Assembly: GCF_051014445.1 (NCBI RefSeq)
Contig: NW_027488365.1
Coordinates: forward strand, 41,116,001-41,180,000
From: Colletes latitarsis
Lineage: Eukaryota > Arthropoda > Insecta > Hymenoptera > Colletidae
Length of the DNA: 64,000 bases
Reading direction: 5' to 3'
In this document: positions 54,858 to 64,000 of the stretch, piece after piece
Layout of the letters: the number at the start of each line of letters is the position of its first letter
Position numbering within the stretch: position 1 is the first letter of the stretch
The notes under the pieces: model-generated
Told to the model about the DNA's origin: nothing
The model's database searches: none
What the model saw: only the letters and a program-made list of their open reading frames with translations
Made by a program: the position numbers and the translations under genes

Positions 54858-55237
54858 TGTAAGCTTGTGCACATGCACATGCACTTGCGGTTAGAGTATG
54901 GGTCGTCCGAGAGGTGGTGCCACGAGTGGGGGACGATGAGCAGAGAGAGGGTAGAGTGATAGACTGAGAAATAAGAAGGAAGAACGTATGATATATAAAT
55001 AATAGAATAATACAGTGAAGGAAATAGGCATAGTGCAAAATTAAGAATTGTTAAACGAGTCCGGCGTGTTGAAAGGAGAAGAATAAACATTTAATTGTTG
55101 ATTCTCTTATTTTTAGGTTAGTCAATCACGTGCAATAGGACAAGCTTAGTCTAAGTCATTGTATTAAATAAATTTATCTCTTATTTTTAGACGAATCACG
55201 TTGTGTTTATTGTTTCGGTAACCCTCAACATATTATA
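54858..55237 (+). repeat. 3' LTR of the Gypsy element
   Basis: Directly preceded by the polypurine tract GGAGGGGGGAGA (54846-54857). Near-identical to the 5' LTR. Copia leader sequence resumes after it. Confidence 0.9.
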
Positions 55238-55348
55238 TATATTTAAATACTAGTGTGTGTATCTTAGCATAATAATCCGTAGTGTAATAATTAGTGTAAT
55301 TTAGTGTATAGCTGTTATAAATATTAAAGAAACAATGGAAGGTGTAAC

Positions 55349-55953
55349 ATGAAAAGGAACATTAAAGCATTTGATGGTGAGAAATATAGCGTCTGGAAAT
55401 TTAGAATTCGTGCGTTGTTAACAGAACTAAATGTGATTGGTGTTATCGACGACGAAGTTCCGGATATGTTAAGTGCCGAGTGGATAAGAGCAGATAGGAC
55501 TGCAAAGAATATAATTATTGAATATTTAGCAAACTCTTTTTTAAGTTTTGCGGAAACAAACAATAGTGCGAGACAAGTGATAAAAAATTTGGACTCGATT
55601 TATGAGCGAAAAAGCCTTGCTACTCAATTAGCGTTAAGAAAGAGATTATTAACACTAAAATTACAAAACGATACACCACTATTAAAACATTTCTCAGTGT
55701 TCGATGAGATTATATCGGAGCTTACAGCAGCGGGTGCGAGACTTGAAGAGACAAACAAGGTGTCTCATTTATTATTAACCTTACCTACCTCCTATGACGG
55801 TGTGATAACCGCCATTGAAACTCTATCGGAGGATAGTTTAACGCTGGCATTCGTTAAGACTCGACTTCTTGATCATGAAGTCAAATTAAATGACGAGTCG
55901 CGAGATACAAGCCTGAAGGTACTTCAAGCAAATTGTTTAAATATGTTAAAAAA
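55349..55953 (+). pseudogene. Copia gag, N-terminal part
   Basis: The frame from ATG 55349 (MKRNIKAFDGEKYSVWKF) is the copia-type gag (the UBN2/DUF4219 region): FDGEKYSVWKFRIRALL near the start and LLLTLPTSYDGVITAIE later. An earlier ATG at 55335 is in another frame and may be the original start before a small indel. The coding sequence is broken at about 55953 by a 1.5-kb insertion; the 19 bases of frame after that belong to the insert. The zinc knuckle is found after the insert at about 57,541. Confidence 0.85.
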
Positions 55954-57465
55954 CTATTTAAAATCGCGTTAGTCTGAAATATTAAATTCTCGGCTGCGAT
56001 TCCCGTATCCGTTTGTGTACGTGACACTGCGGAAGGTTAACCGTTCGTCAGGTTCGTTGAACGTTCGGACGATTTAAAACCGCGGCCGTTTACGTGTTAT
56101 TGTACGCAGACCTCACGCGAAGATTCGCTTCACACCGGTTTAAACGGTATCGTGACGTCAGCGTCGAGAGAGAGAACCGTATGATATATTGAAACGAGAT
56201 CGACAGCTGAATTCGGCAGCGCCGCGTCGCGACGACAAGGCGCGACCGAGTCTTCGTCTGTCGATCCGCGACGATATTCGCAATTATTCACGAGCCGACT
56301 GCCAACGGGAGCGGATCCCAGAAGATCTCGCTCCTCAAGTACGGACTCGCATATAACATTTGGACTTGTTTTACAAAGAATTCTCTCCATTGCTGCGGTT
56401 AGAGTTTTCCCAGAACAATCTACCTGCGACAAAAGGGAGGTCGTAATACACGCTGCGCGTGGCGCGACCGCCTTTGCTAGGAAGGATTGTACGTTGCAGT
56501 CGTTGCCGCGACCGCGACGTAAGGGACTCAGGGTGTACCCACCCAGAATCCCTTTAAAGCTATACGGCTTTGGAGCCTCCCAAAGGTCATACCGTTGAAT
56601 CGGTACCGCCTCGTGGAGTGCTCTTCGTGCAAAGGTCACTGAAAAACCCTCTCCAGAAACCCGTCGGTGTACGAGTCGACCGTACACCCTACGGAGGAGT
56701 TCGGGTTCAAGGTCGCCCCACCTTCCGTCACGCCGCCTACCAAATACGGTCCCCGTGTAACACGGTCGCCGGGTAGGCTTTATAGTGCGGTTGGACCCGC
56801 GAGGGATTTTTTGCAAAGGACACTTTACTGTCACGGTCCCCGGTAGAAACGGTCGCCGTGCAGTAATTTTAGAGTGTCGCAGAAATTCACCTCGCACGAC
56901 GTTTCTACGTCACCTGCACGGGGAGCGTGCTCACGGGATCCACCCATTTGGAGCTTTACGACCTCCATTTGGTGACCCGTCCGTGGCTAAGTCGCCCCCG
57001 ACAGATACGAGTGAATTCTCTTCTGTTCAGGGTAAAAGTCTCGCTGATAATTTTAATAAATAATTATCAGCGAACAAGTACAAATTTACAGTCCACTGAT
57101 CCACGTTAAACGACAGCTGATTTCCCCTCCCAGCTCACCGATAGTCGCTAGGAGAGCGAGGCGAACAGCTGACGAGCGTGTGTTTACGATACGTGTACGC
57201 ACGTATTTAATCTGAACGAACCTTTGTTACAGCAACCAAGGTCCATCCCAACCGGGGCCACGCCGGTGAAGCAACCCCCCGGCCGGATTATAAAGAACTG
57301 ATTCTTTTTTTTGTAATTTTATATTTTTTTATTTTTTAATTTTTTGTTAAATTTAAATAAAAAACTTATCAATCACTTTCCCTAGTATTTCCCTCGTCCG
57401 GACCCCGGTTAGAACCCTTAGTTTTCTAACACAAATAAAGTTCTGAAGAAAATAAACTTCGGAAC
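55954..57465. mobile_element. Unidentified 1.5-kb insertion in copia gag
   Basis: Copia gag stops after LNMLK at 55953 and resumes with NVSKKNKG at about 57466. Both edges show TAAAAA (55947-55952 and 57466-57471), a candidate 5-6-bp target duplication. The insert has no convincing coding frame; a 255-codon minus-strand frame (56130-56897) shows no recognisable domain. The right part has a T-rich tract (57,300-57,350) and AATAAA-type signals near 57,433 and 57,451. A solo LTR of a BEL or Gypsy element would fit the size and duplication, but the ends are not TG...CA, so I leave it unclassified. Confidence 0.55.
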
Positions 57466-59384
57466 TAAAAATGTGTCTAAGAAGAATAAAGGACAATTGA
57501 AAGGACGACAATTTCAATCATTTAAAACAAATATTATTAAATGTCATCACTGTGGCAGGAAAGGTCACATAAAAAAGATTGTTATTATTCTAAAAAAACA
57601 ATACAGCATCAGCATCAGGCTGAGCAAGATAAAACTGTACAGACGGTGCAGATGAAAAACACACCGTCTACATCGAAGGAAAATACCTCCAGCTTTGCAT
57701 TTATGGCTGGGGACTTTCATCAAGGAAATGATGGAAGTAAAATAACGTTTCTGCTCGATTCGGGCGCATCGGATCACCTGATCAATCGGCAGGATTTAAC
57801 AAGAGATTTTGAAGTTTTGGAAGAGCCAATAAAAATTTCCGTGGCGAAGAACGGGACCTTCATCGCAGCGACGAAAAGGGGCTCGCTGCAGATAACTACG
57901 AATATGGGCATCCCAGGTACAATCGAGGAGGTCTACTACTGCCCAGATGTGCCGTACAATTTATTGTCGGTACGACGCATTCAAGAGGCCGGCATGACCG
58001 TAATTTTTGACGAAGAAGGCGTCAAAATAGTTCAAAGTGGTAAGGTCATTAGGTCAGGTAAGCCACTGAACAATTTAACTGGTATAGAATTTACCGTTTG
58101 TTCAAATAAAGTAAATTCAACGATGTTATTAAATGAAACCAGTAATTTTGAATTATGGCATCAACGATTAGGCCATATCGGGAAAAATAAATTCTTAGAG
58201 TTAAAGAATAAAGAAATGTTTTTAGACATGGGCCAATTAAATAAAGTTAAAGTCCATGATAGATTATGTGAAGCTTGTATAAAGAGAAAACAAGCACGAT
58301 TACCGTTCAGAAATGCAAAAGACAAAAGTCATGTAAAACGACCATTGTTTATAGTACATTCAGATGTCTGTGGTCCAATCACTCCTTCGACAATTAATGA
58401 CAAAAATTATTTTGTTCTTTTTGTAGACGAATTCACTCACTATTGCGTTACGTACCTGATCACACATAAATCAGATGTATTTTCAGTCTTTCGAGACTAT
58501 GTAGCTAAGAGTGAAGCTCATTTTAATTTAAAAATTGCAAATTTGTATTGTGATAACGGGAGAGAGTATTTGTCAAACGAGATGAAGGGATATTTTGTTG
58601 AAAAGGGTATTAGTTACCACTTAACGGTTCCTCGAACTCCACAGTTAAATGGTGTGTCGGAACGTATGGTAAGGACAATAACAGAAAGGGCTCGTGCAAT
58701 GGTTGCCGGGGTAAATTTAGAAAAGGTTTTTTGGGGTGAAGCCGTCCTTACTGCTACGTTTCTGATAAATTTAACCCCGACTAAGGCTTTAAAAGAGTCA
58801 AAAACATCATATGAATTGTGGCATAATAAAAAGCCTCAATTAAAGTATTTAAAAATTTTCGGTTCGACGGTCTATATACATAATAAAACAAGACAAACAA
58901 AATTCGAAGAAAAGTCTTGGAAAGGTATTCTAGTCGGATATGAACCGAATGGGTACAAAGTGTGGGACGTGGAAAGTAATAAATTTGCCATTGTTAGGGA
59001 TATGATTGTAGATGAGACAAATTTCTTGGAATCCAGGCCTGTAATGGTACAGTCTGAAACTGATTCATCTAACATGCAGTCAAAATCAGTGATGCCTCAT
59101 AAATCTGATAGTAATAAATCAGATATAGTAGAATCCGAAACACTAAAAGCAAATACAGATATCGAATTAAGTCATAAACTTAATAAATCTGTAATTGAAA
59201 CAGATATTTCAGGCCCTTCATCTAGTAATAAAAGGCAATTATCACCCGAGGTAAGAAGGAGTGATAGGATTAAACATCGTCCACCTATTTCGTATAATGA
59301 GATTGATGAGCAAAATGATTATATGATGTGTGCTCAATCTCTTGTTTGTAAGATACCTACATCGTATGAGGAAATTAAAAATAG
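57466..59384 (+). pseudogene. Copia gag zinc knuckle, protease and integrase (pol truncated)
   Basis: The zinc knuckle CHHCGRKGHIKK (about 57,541-57,580) is cut by a 1-bp loss in an A-run (57,571-57,577), after which the frame shifts to KDCYYSKK. Then come the protease (FLLDSGASDHL), the GAG-pre-integrase domain (ELWHQRLGHIG, CEACIKRKQ) and the integrase core (HSDVCGPI, YCDNGREY, NGVSERMVRT with the DDE residues), ending with LVGYEPNGYKVWD. The sequence stops at YEEIKN, just before the RT, where a BEL LTR starts. RT and RNase H must lie beyond the window, if they survive. Confidence 0.9.
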
Positions 59385-59590
59385 TGTTCAATATCATATA
59401 TTCAAAGCGCCTTGGCGTAACCGCTGGCAGCTCGTCAACAAGGCTTGATGTTATTGCCGTTACGCGATCACACCCGAGTCTCGTCGGATAGTTTTTCATA
59501 CTCGGCCGGCGAATACAAAATTTAACCGCTCGCTTCGCACAGTTAGTCTGTAACTGATAATCGATTCATACAGAAGTAACCCTGTTAACA
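59385..59590 (+). repeat. Putative BEL 5' LTR
   Basis: 206 bp with TGTT...AACA ends, starting exactly where copia similarity stops. There is no second LTR in the window for confirmation. Confidence 0.55.
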
Positions 59591-59608
59591 GTGAGCTCGT
59601 CAGGCTTT

Positions 59609-62600
59609 ATAAGAATAAGACGCGAAGGGAGAATAATAAAGAAACGCACCCGCGACGAGTGGAATTTGCATCGTGGCAGTTCTAAAAAGTATCCCACATA
59701 TAAAGAAATTAACGAGTTCATGACTCTTCGCATACGCGGTCTCACCGACTATCTCGCCGCCAACGACGGCCCGTCGTACAAAAACAAAGTCGTTTTCGAC
59801 GCACCGAGGAATCGATCAAGCGTTAATAACGTCTCGGTTGTTAAATGTGTTGACTGTGCCGGTAATCATATGCTCTTTAAGTGCGAACGATTTAAAGCTA
59901 AGTCTCTGGATCAGCGTGTTTCATTTGTGAAACAAAATAGACTTTGTTTTAATTGCTTACGCTCCGGTCACCTTACTTCCGAGTGCAAAAGTACTGGTCG
60001 ATGCTTTCTGTGTAAGCGAACGCATCACTCACTTTTGCATCGAGCCGCTACCTCTCTCAACAAAACGACTTGCAACATATCGGTAAATGATTCCGTCGAC
60101 AAAGCGAATGCATCCGACGATACAAACAAAGAGTTTCCGGCGTCAGTGCAGACCGTCTCCTCGTCCAAATTCACCTCTCCAAATACACTGTTAGCTACCG
60201 CGTGGATTGTGCTCCGTACAGCTGAAGGTCGTGCCTTCAAACTCCGCGCGTTGCTAGATCAAGGATCTTCCTTTAGCTTCATTTCTGAATCGGTTTGTCA
60301 GTTGATGCATACAAAAAGATATCGGGCGAGGCTTCAGATTCAATGCTTCGGGGAACAATATAGTGGAGTATCAAAATCATGCGTACTCGTACAGTTAGAA
60401 TCTTGCCATAATGCTAAAGTATCCTTTCCGCTGTCAGCGCACGTTTATCAACGCATCACTTCTTACGCTGGCTCAAGAGCGCGCCTTGACTTGCAATCTT
60501 GACCGCATTTACGCGAATTGCCGTTGGCAGATCCGAACCCGTTAAGCAGTCACCCGATTCACGTCTTAATCGGTGCTGATTTGTACGGATCGCTTTTACT
60601 GAACGACCTTCGTCAAGGTCCAATCGGTACTTCCACTGCTCAGCTCACTGCCCCAGGATGGATTATTTCCGGACCAATTGGATCGCGTGACTCCCGTCAG
60701 GAATCAGCCTCTCTTGTCAATTGCGTATCTGCTGGAGAATTAGATTATTCGTTGCGTCGATTTTGGGAACTCGAGGAAATCCCTGCAAGATCCTCGATTT
60801 CCGAAGAAGACGAAAAATGTGAGCGTTTTTTTCACGATACTCATACTCGATCATCTCAAGGACGATATATCGTTCGGTTCCCATTTAAGAGTAAACCTCC
60901 ATTCGATTTCGAAGGATCTCGGGAAGTTGCTTCCCGTTTTTACGCTAAATTAGAGCAACGGTTGCTCAAACAGCCGGATCTCAAGTCTCAGTATCACGAT
61001 TTTTTATCGGAATACCTTTCCATGGGTCACATGGAACAAATTGAAGAACAAGCCTCGAACATCTCATCCATATACTACATTCCTCATTACCCTGTAGTGC
61101 GACCGTCCAGTAGCACGACTAAGCTTAGAGTCGTATTCAACGCGTCCGCTAAAACTAATTCCGGAAAATCGTTAAACGACTACCTTATGATAGGTCCAAA
61201 ACTGCAGCGAGATTTAGCAGCTATTATTCTACGCTGGCGGCTATTTCGTTACGTATACACTGCGGACATCGCAAAGATGTTCAGACAAATCCTAATCAAT
61301 CCAGCGGATGCCGACTATCAGAGAATGTTATGGCGACCGTGCGAAAATCAGCCTATTTCTTCGTACCGATTACTTACCGTGACATATGGTCTCGCCTCCG
61401 CGCTATATCTTGCCATTAAAGTCATAGATCAATTAGCTCTCGACGAAGGCACATACCTTCCCGCCGCTACTTCTGTTGTGCAAGATTCAATTTATGTCGA
61501 TGACGCTATTTTTGGTGCGGACGGTATTCATACGCTCCGCGAAATTCGTAGACAATTAATCGAACTCCTGAGTCGAGGGGGGTTTCAACTTCGCAAGTGG
61601 ACCGCCAACGCGGCTGAACTGTTAGAAAACATTCTTCCTTCAGATCGCGAAACAACTTCCGACCATCCGCTCGGTGAGGATGAGTCTCAGGAAGTTCTCG
61701 GTGTTGCATGGAACCCTTCCGAAGATACTTTCCGATTTCGCATCGACTCTTGTTTACCCGCGAAAGGTACTAAAAGAAGCATACTCTCGATCGTTTCAAA
61801 GATATTCGATCCATTAGGATGGGCCTCCCCCGTGATTATTGTGGCAAAATTAATGCTTCAAGAGCTCTGGCTCCTAAAGAAAGATTGGGACGAAGAAATT
61901 CCTGTCGACCTTTGTAAAAAATGGCACGAGTATTGCGAACATTTATCACAATTGAGTGAAGTGAGAATACCTCGCTGGACCGGCGCGCGAAACAATAATG
62001 TCGCGATAGAATTACACGGATTTGCCGATGCGTCACATCGAGCCTATGCTGCCGTGGTTTATTTAAGAGTCCTTCACTCTCTATCCGAAGCTCAAGTTAC
62101 ATTGCTGACAGCAAAAAGTAAAGTATCTCCGCTCAAAACTGTAAGCATTCCGCGCTTGGAATTAAACGCGGTCGTATTGTTAACGCGACTGCTCGAGTGG
62201 ACTTTGTCCTCCTTAAAGTTTCAAACTCCCCGCGTCTACGGATGGATCGATTCTACGGTAGTTCTGGCGTGGCTAAAACAATATTCGTCTACGTGGAATA
62301 CATTCGTTGCTAATCGCGTGTCCGACGTTCAGACTCGCCTTCCACAAATGACGTGGAAACATGTAAGATCTCAAGATAATCCAGCTGATTGCGCATCACG
62401 CGGCATCTGCGCTTCCGAACTTGCAGTTCATAAGCTGTGGTGGTCCGGACCGGACTGGCTGTCCCGTCCGTCCGTGTTCTGGCCGGACCATAACCGTTCT
62501 AATTCAGGCGGACAAAACACGCGTGAGATCGCGTTATCTGAATCTCACAAATCATACGTGCACCACGCGTCTTCGCTTGTAGAATGGGACCTTCCTTCTC

Positions 62601-63199
62601 AATACTCGAGCTGGACTCGACTCCGTCGAGTTACAGCGTACATATTAAGATTTACTCAAAGAACGCGTAAAAAACTAGTTTCGCTATCCCCGAATTCACG
62701 GACGCTGACTGTCGACGAAATACGCGCCGCTTCTCTCTTTTGGATGTCCTATGTCCAAAAGAATTACTTTAACGCCGAACTTAAATTGCTAAAGAACAAG
62801 GTGCCGCTTCCAAAATCTAGTTCGCTTATTTCATTACACCCGGTCATCGGGAAAGACTCATTAATTCGGCTTGGCGGGCGGCTCGAGCACTCGGCCCTGA
62901 GCTATGACGAAAAGCACCCCATTGTATTGCCGAAGCATCGCGTGTCCGAACTTCTAATCGACCATGTGCACAAGCGCACTCTTCACGGAGGCGTCCAATT
63001 GACCCTCCGAGTTCTCCGGCAGCAATATTGGATAATATCGGCAAGATCCTTAGTTCGTGGGTATATACATCATTGCGTAACTTGTGTTCGCCAGAAAGCT
63101 CAATCGGCTACTCAGCTGATGGGAGCCCTTCCAGACGTTCGAGTCAAACCCTCTGCTCCGTTTTCACATACCGGTCTTGACTATGCCGGCCCCAATTAA
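59609..63199 (+). pseudogene. BEL gag-pol: zinc knuckles, protease, RT, RNase H
   Basis: In one frame: the gag end (KKRTRDEWNLHRG), three Cys-His knuckles (CVDCAGNHMLFKC, CFNCLRSGHLTSEC, CFLCKRTHHSLLH) and the DUF1758-type aspartic protease (LLDQGSSFSFISE). A TGA at 60500-60502, Trp in the family, then interrupts it. The frame continues at once with HVLIGADLYG, the RT (LRVVFNAS, IYVDDAIFGAD), RNase H-like GFADASHRAYAAVVYL and the integrase zinc finger (H-X3-H...CVTC). A 1-nt insertion at about 63,192-63,196 (GGCCCCAATTAATG) ends the frame at the start of the integrase core. There is no proper start codon. Confidence 0.88.
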
Positions 63200-64000
63200 T
63201 GTGCTTCCTATCGTTGGTAGAGGTCAGCGTACCAGAAAATATTATATTGCGGTATTCATATGTCTTGCCACCAAAGCGGTGCATCTCGAATTTGTCGAGA
63301 ACAGCTCCACTTCTGCGTTTTTAGCCGCTTTGAAAAGATTCGCCAGTCGCCGTGGGCTTCCCACGTTCTTGTATTCCGATAACGGTACAAATTTCCGAGG
63401 TGCCGATCGTGAATTACAACGAACTTTTCATGCTTTAATCGCAGATGCAACTCTCAAGAGTTCGTTGGCGACTGACGGAGTCACGTGGAAGTTTATCCCC
63501 CCTTCCGCTCCGCATTTTGGTGGACTCTGGGAGGCGGGAGTAAAAAGTGTTAAGTATCACCTGAAGCGAGCAGTGGGAGCTCATACTTTGTCTCAAATCG
63601 AGTTCTCAACCGTATTGTGCCAAATCGAGGCGTGTTTGAACTCACGCCCGATATACGCTCTCACCGACGATCCAACCGTCCTATTCGCACTGACTCCCGG
63701 TCACTTTATTATTGGTCGACCTATTGTAGCGGTTCCAGAGGAATCTACGCTAGATATTAATCCGAATAGGCTCGATCGATGGCAACACGTCCGAAGAATA
63801 ACCGAGTAGATCTGGCGTTCCTGGTCAGCAGATTATCTCCACTCGTTACATCAACGTCGAAAGTGGCAACAGGACTGCGCTAACTTGCGTTTAAATGATC
63901 TCGTCATTTTAAAAGATAGTTCCCTTCCGCCATCTAAATGGCAACTCGCGCGTATCACTCGATTACACCCTGGTTCGGACCAAAGGGTTCGTGTCGTCAC
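63194..64000 (+). pseudogene. BEL integrase core and C-terminal domain, broken
   Basis: After the frameshift the integrase core reads INVLPIVGRGQRTRKYY, IAVFICLATKAVHLE, YSDNGTNFRG and WEAGVKSVKYHLKRA, with the expected acidic residues visible. A TAG at 63807-63809 replaces the Gln of the RITEQIW-like stretch. The DUF5641-type C-terminal domain then continues in the same frame (WSADYLHSLHQRRKW, LVILKDSSLPPSKW) to the window edge. Confidence 0.87.

Larger units (their letters stand above)
50109..55237 (+). mobile_element. Complete Ty3/Gypsy LTR retrotransposon, probably young
   Basis: Two LTRs of 373-380 bp (50109-50488 and 54858-55237) start TGTAAGCTTG. I see only two differences between them. 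gag, a -1 frameshift site and pol are all open. A GGAGGGGGGAGA polypurine tract precedes the 3' LTR. A TATA target duplication is likely but sits in a TA-rich stretch, so the exact LTR end (CAACA or CAACATATTATA) is uncertain. There is no env; only 41 bp separate pol from the 3' LTR. It inserted into the copia leader. Confidence 0.92.
59385..64000 (+). mobile_element. BEL/Pao LTR retrotransposon, decayed, runs off the window
   Basis: A putative 5' LTR (59385-59590) starts TGTTCAA and ends GTTAACA. Almost at once comes gag/pol sequence that in BEL elements lies several hundred codons into the polyprotein, so most of gag and the PBS region are deleted. Pol follows to the window end with two nonsense codons and one frameshift. 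It interrupts copia pol. Confidence 0.85.

Noticed and set aside
56130..56897. A 255-codon minus-strand gene
   Set aside because: No domain is recognised. It lies inside the 1.5-kb insertion, shows no sign of coding use, and reads like a chance frame.
1..64000. Canonical TTAGG telomere repeats
   Set aside because: None seen on either strand, so I do not claim the window is telomeric.

Overview
This is a retrotransposon and satellite cluster from an arthropod nuclear genome. I found no host gene, tRNA, rRNA or CRISPR array. R1-clade non-LTR elements, BEL, copia and Ty3/Gypsy LTR elements and a mariner with a CAGGGTGGGG-type terminal repeat point to an insect. Hymenoptera is a plausible guess, but the sequence does not prove it.

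From 1 to 47,934 the window alternates between a 19-bp satellite (unit TTACTAGCTTACTGCTTGC) and GC-rich copies of one R1-clade lineage. I split the copies into two subfamilies, A and B. A full-length copy is about 6 kb. It has a roughly 385-nt leader starting CCCTCAGGGG, an ORF1 with three zinc knuckles, an ORF2 with APE endonuclease, reverse transcriptase and a C-terminal CCHC knuckle, a roughly 510-nt 3' UTR full of hairpins, and poly(A). ORF1 and ORF2 overlap in TAATG, the arrangement known from SART1. Copies, in order: A1 (1-5588, -), satellite, A2 (6577-9114, -), A3 (9115-13642, +), inverted satellite, B1 (13902-19005, +), H (19006-32988, -, split by two insertions), satellite, B2 (37870-40114, -), B3 (40115-44941, +), inverted satellite, B4 (46101-47934, +). 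A4 (20024-26011, -) and A5 (26148-32126, +) sit head to head inside H with perfect 12- and 13-bp target duplications. Only these two have both ORFs intact.

Two large patterns stand out. Every element that touches the satellite has the same orientation relative to the satellite strand (8 of 8 junctions), which suggests the satellite is the preferred target. The satellite also flips strand across each element pair, so the region is a series of large imperfect palindromes, with head-to-head joins at 9114/9115 and 40114/40115 and a tail-to-tail join at 19005/19006.

From 47,935 to 64,000 is an AT-richer nest. A copia element interrupted B4. Its 5' LTR was then hit by a mariner (48161-49968), its leader by an apparently intact Ty3/Gypsy element (50109-55237) with a textbook -1 frameshift site, its gag by an unidentified 1.5-kb insert (55954-57465), and its pol by a decayed BEL/Pao element (59385 to the window end).
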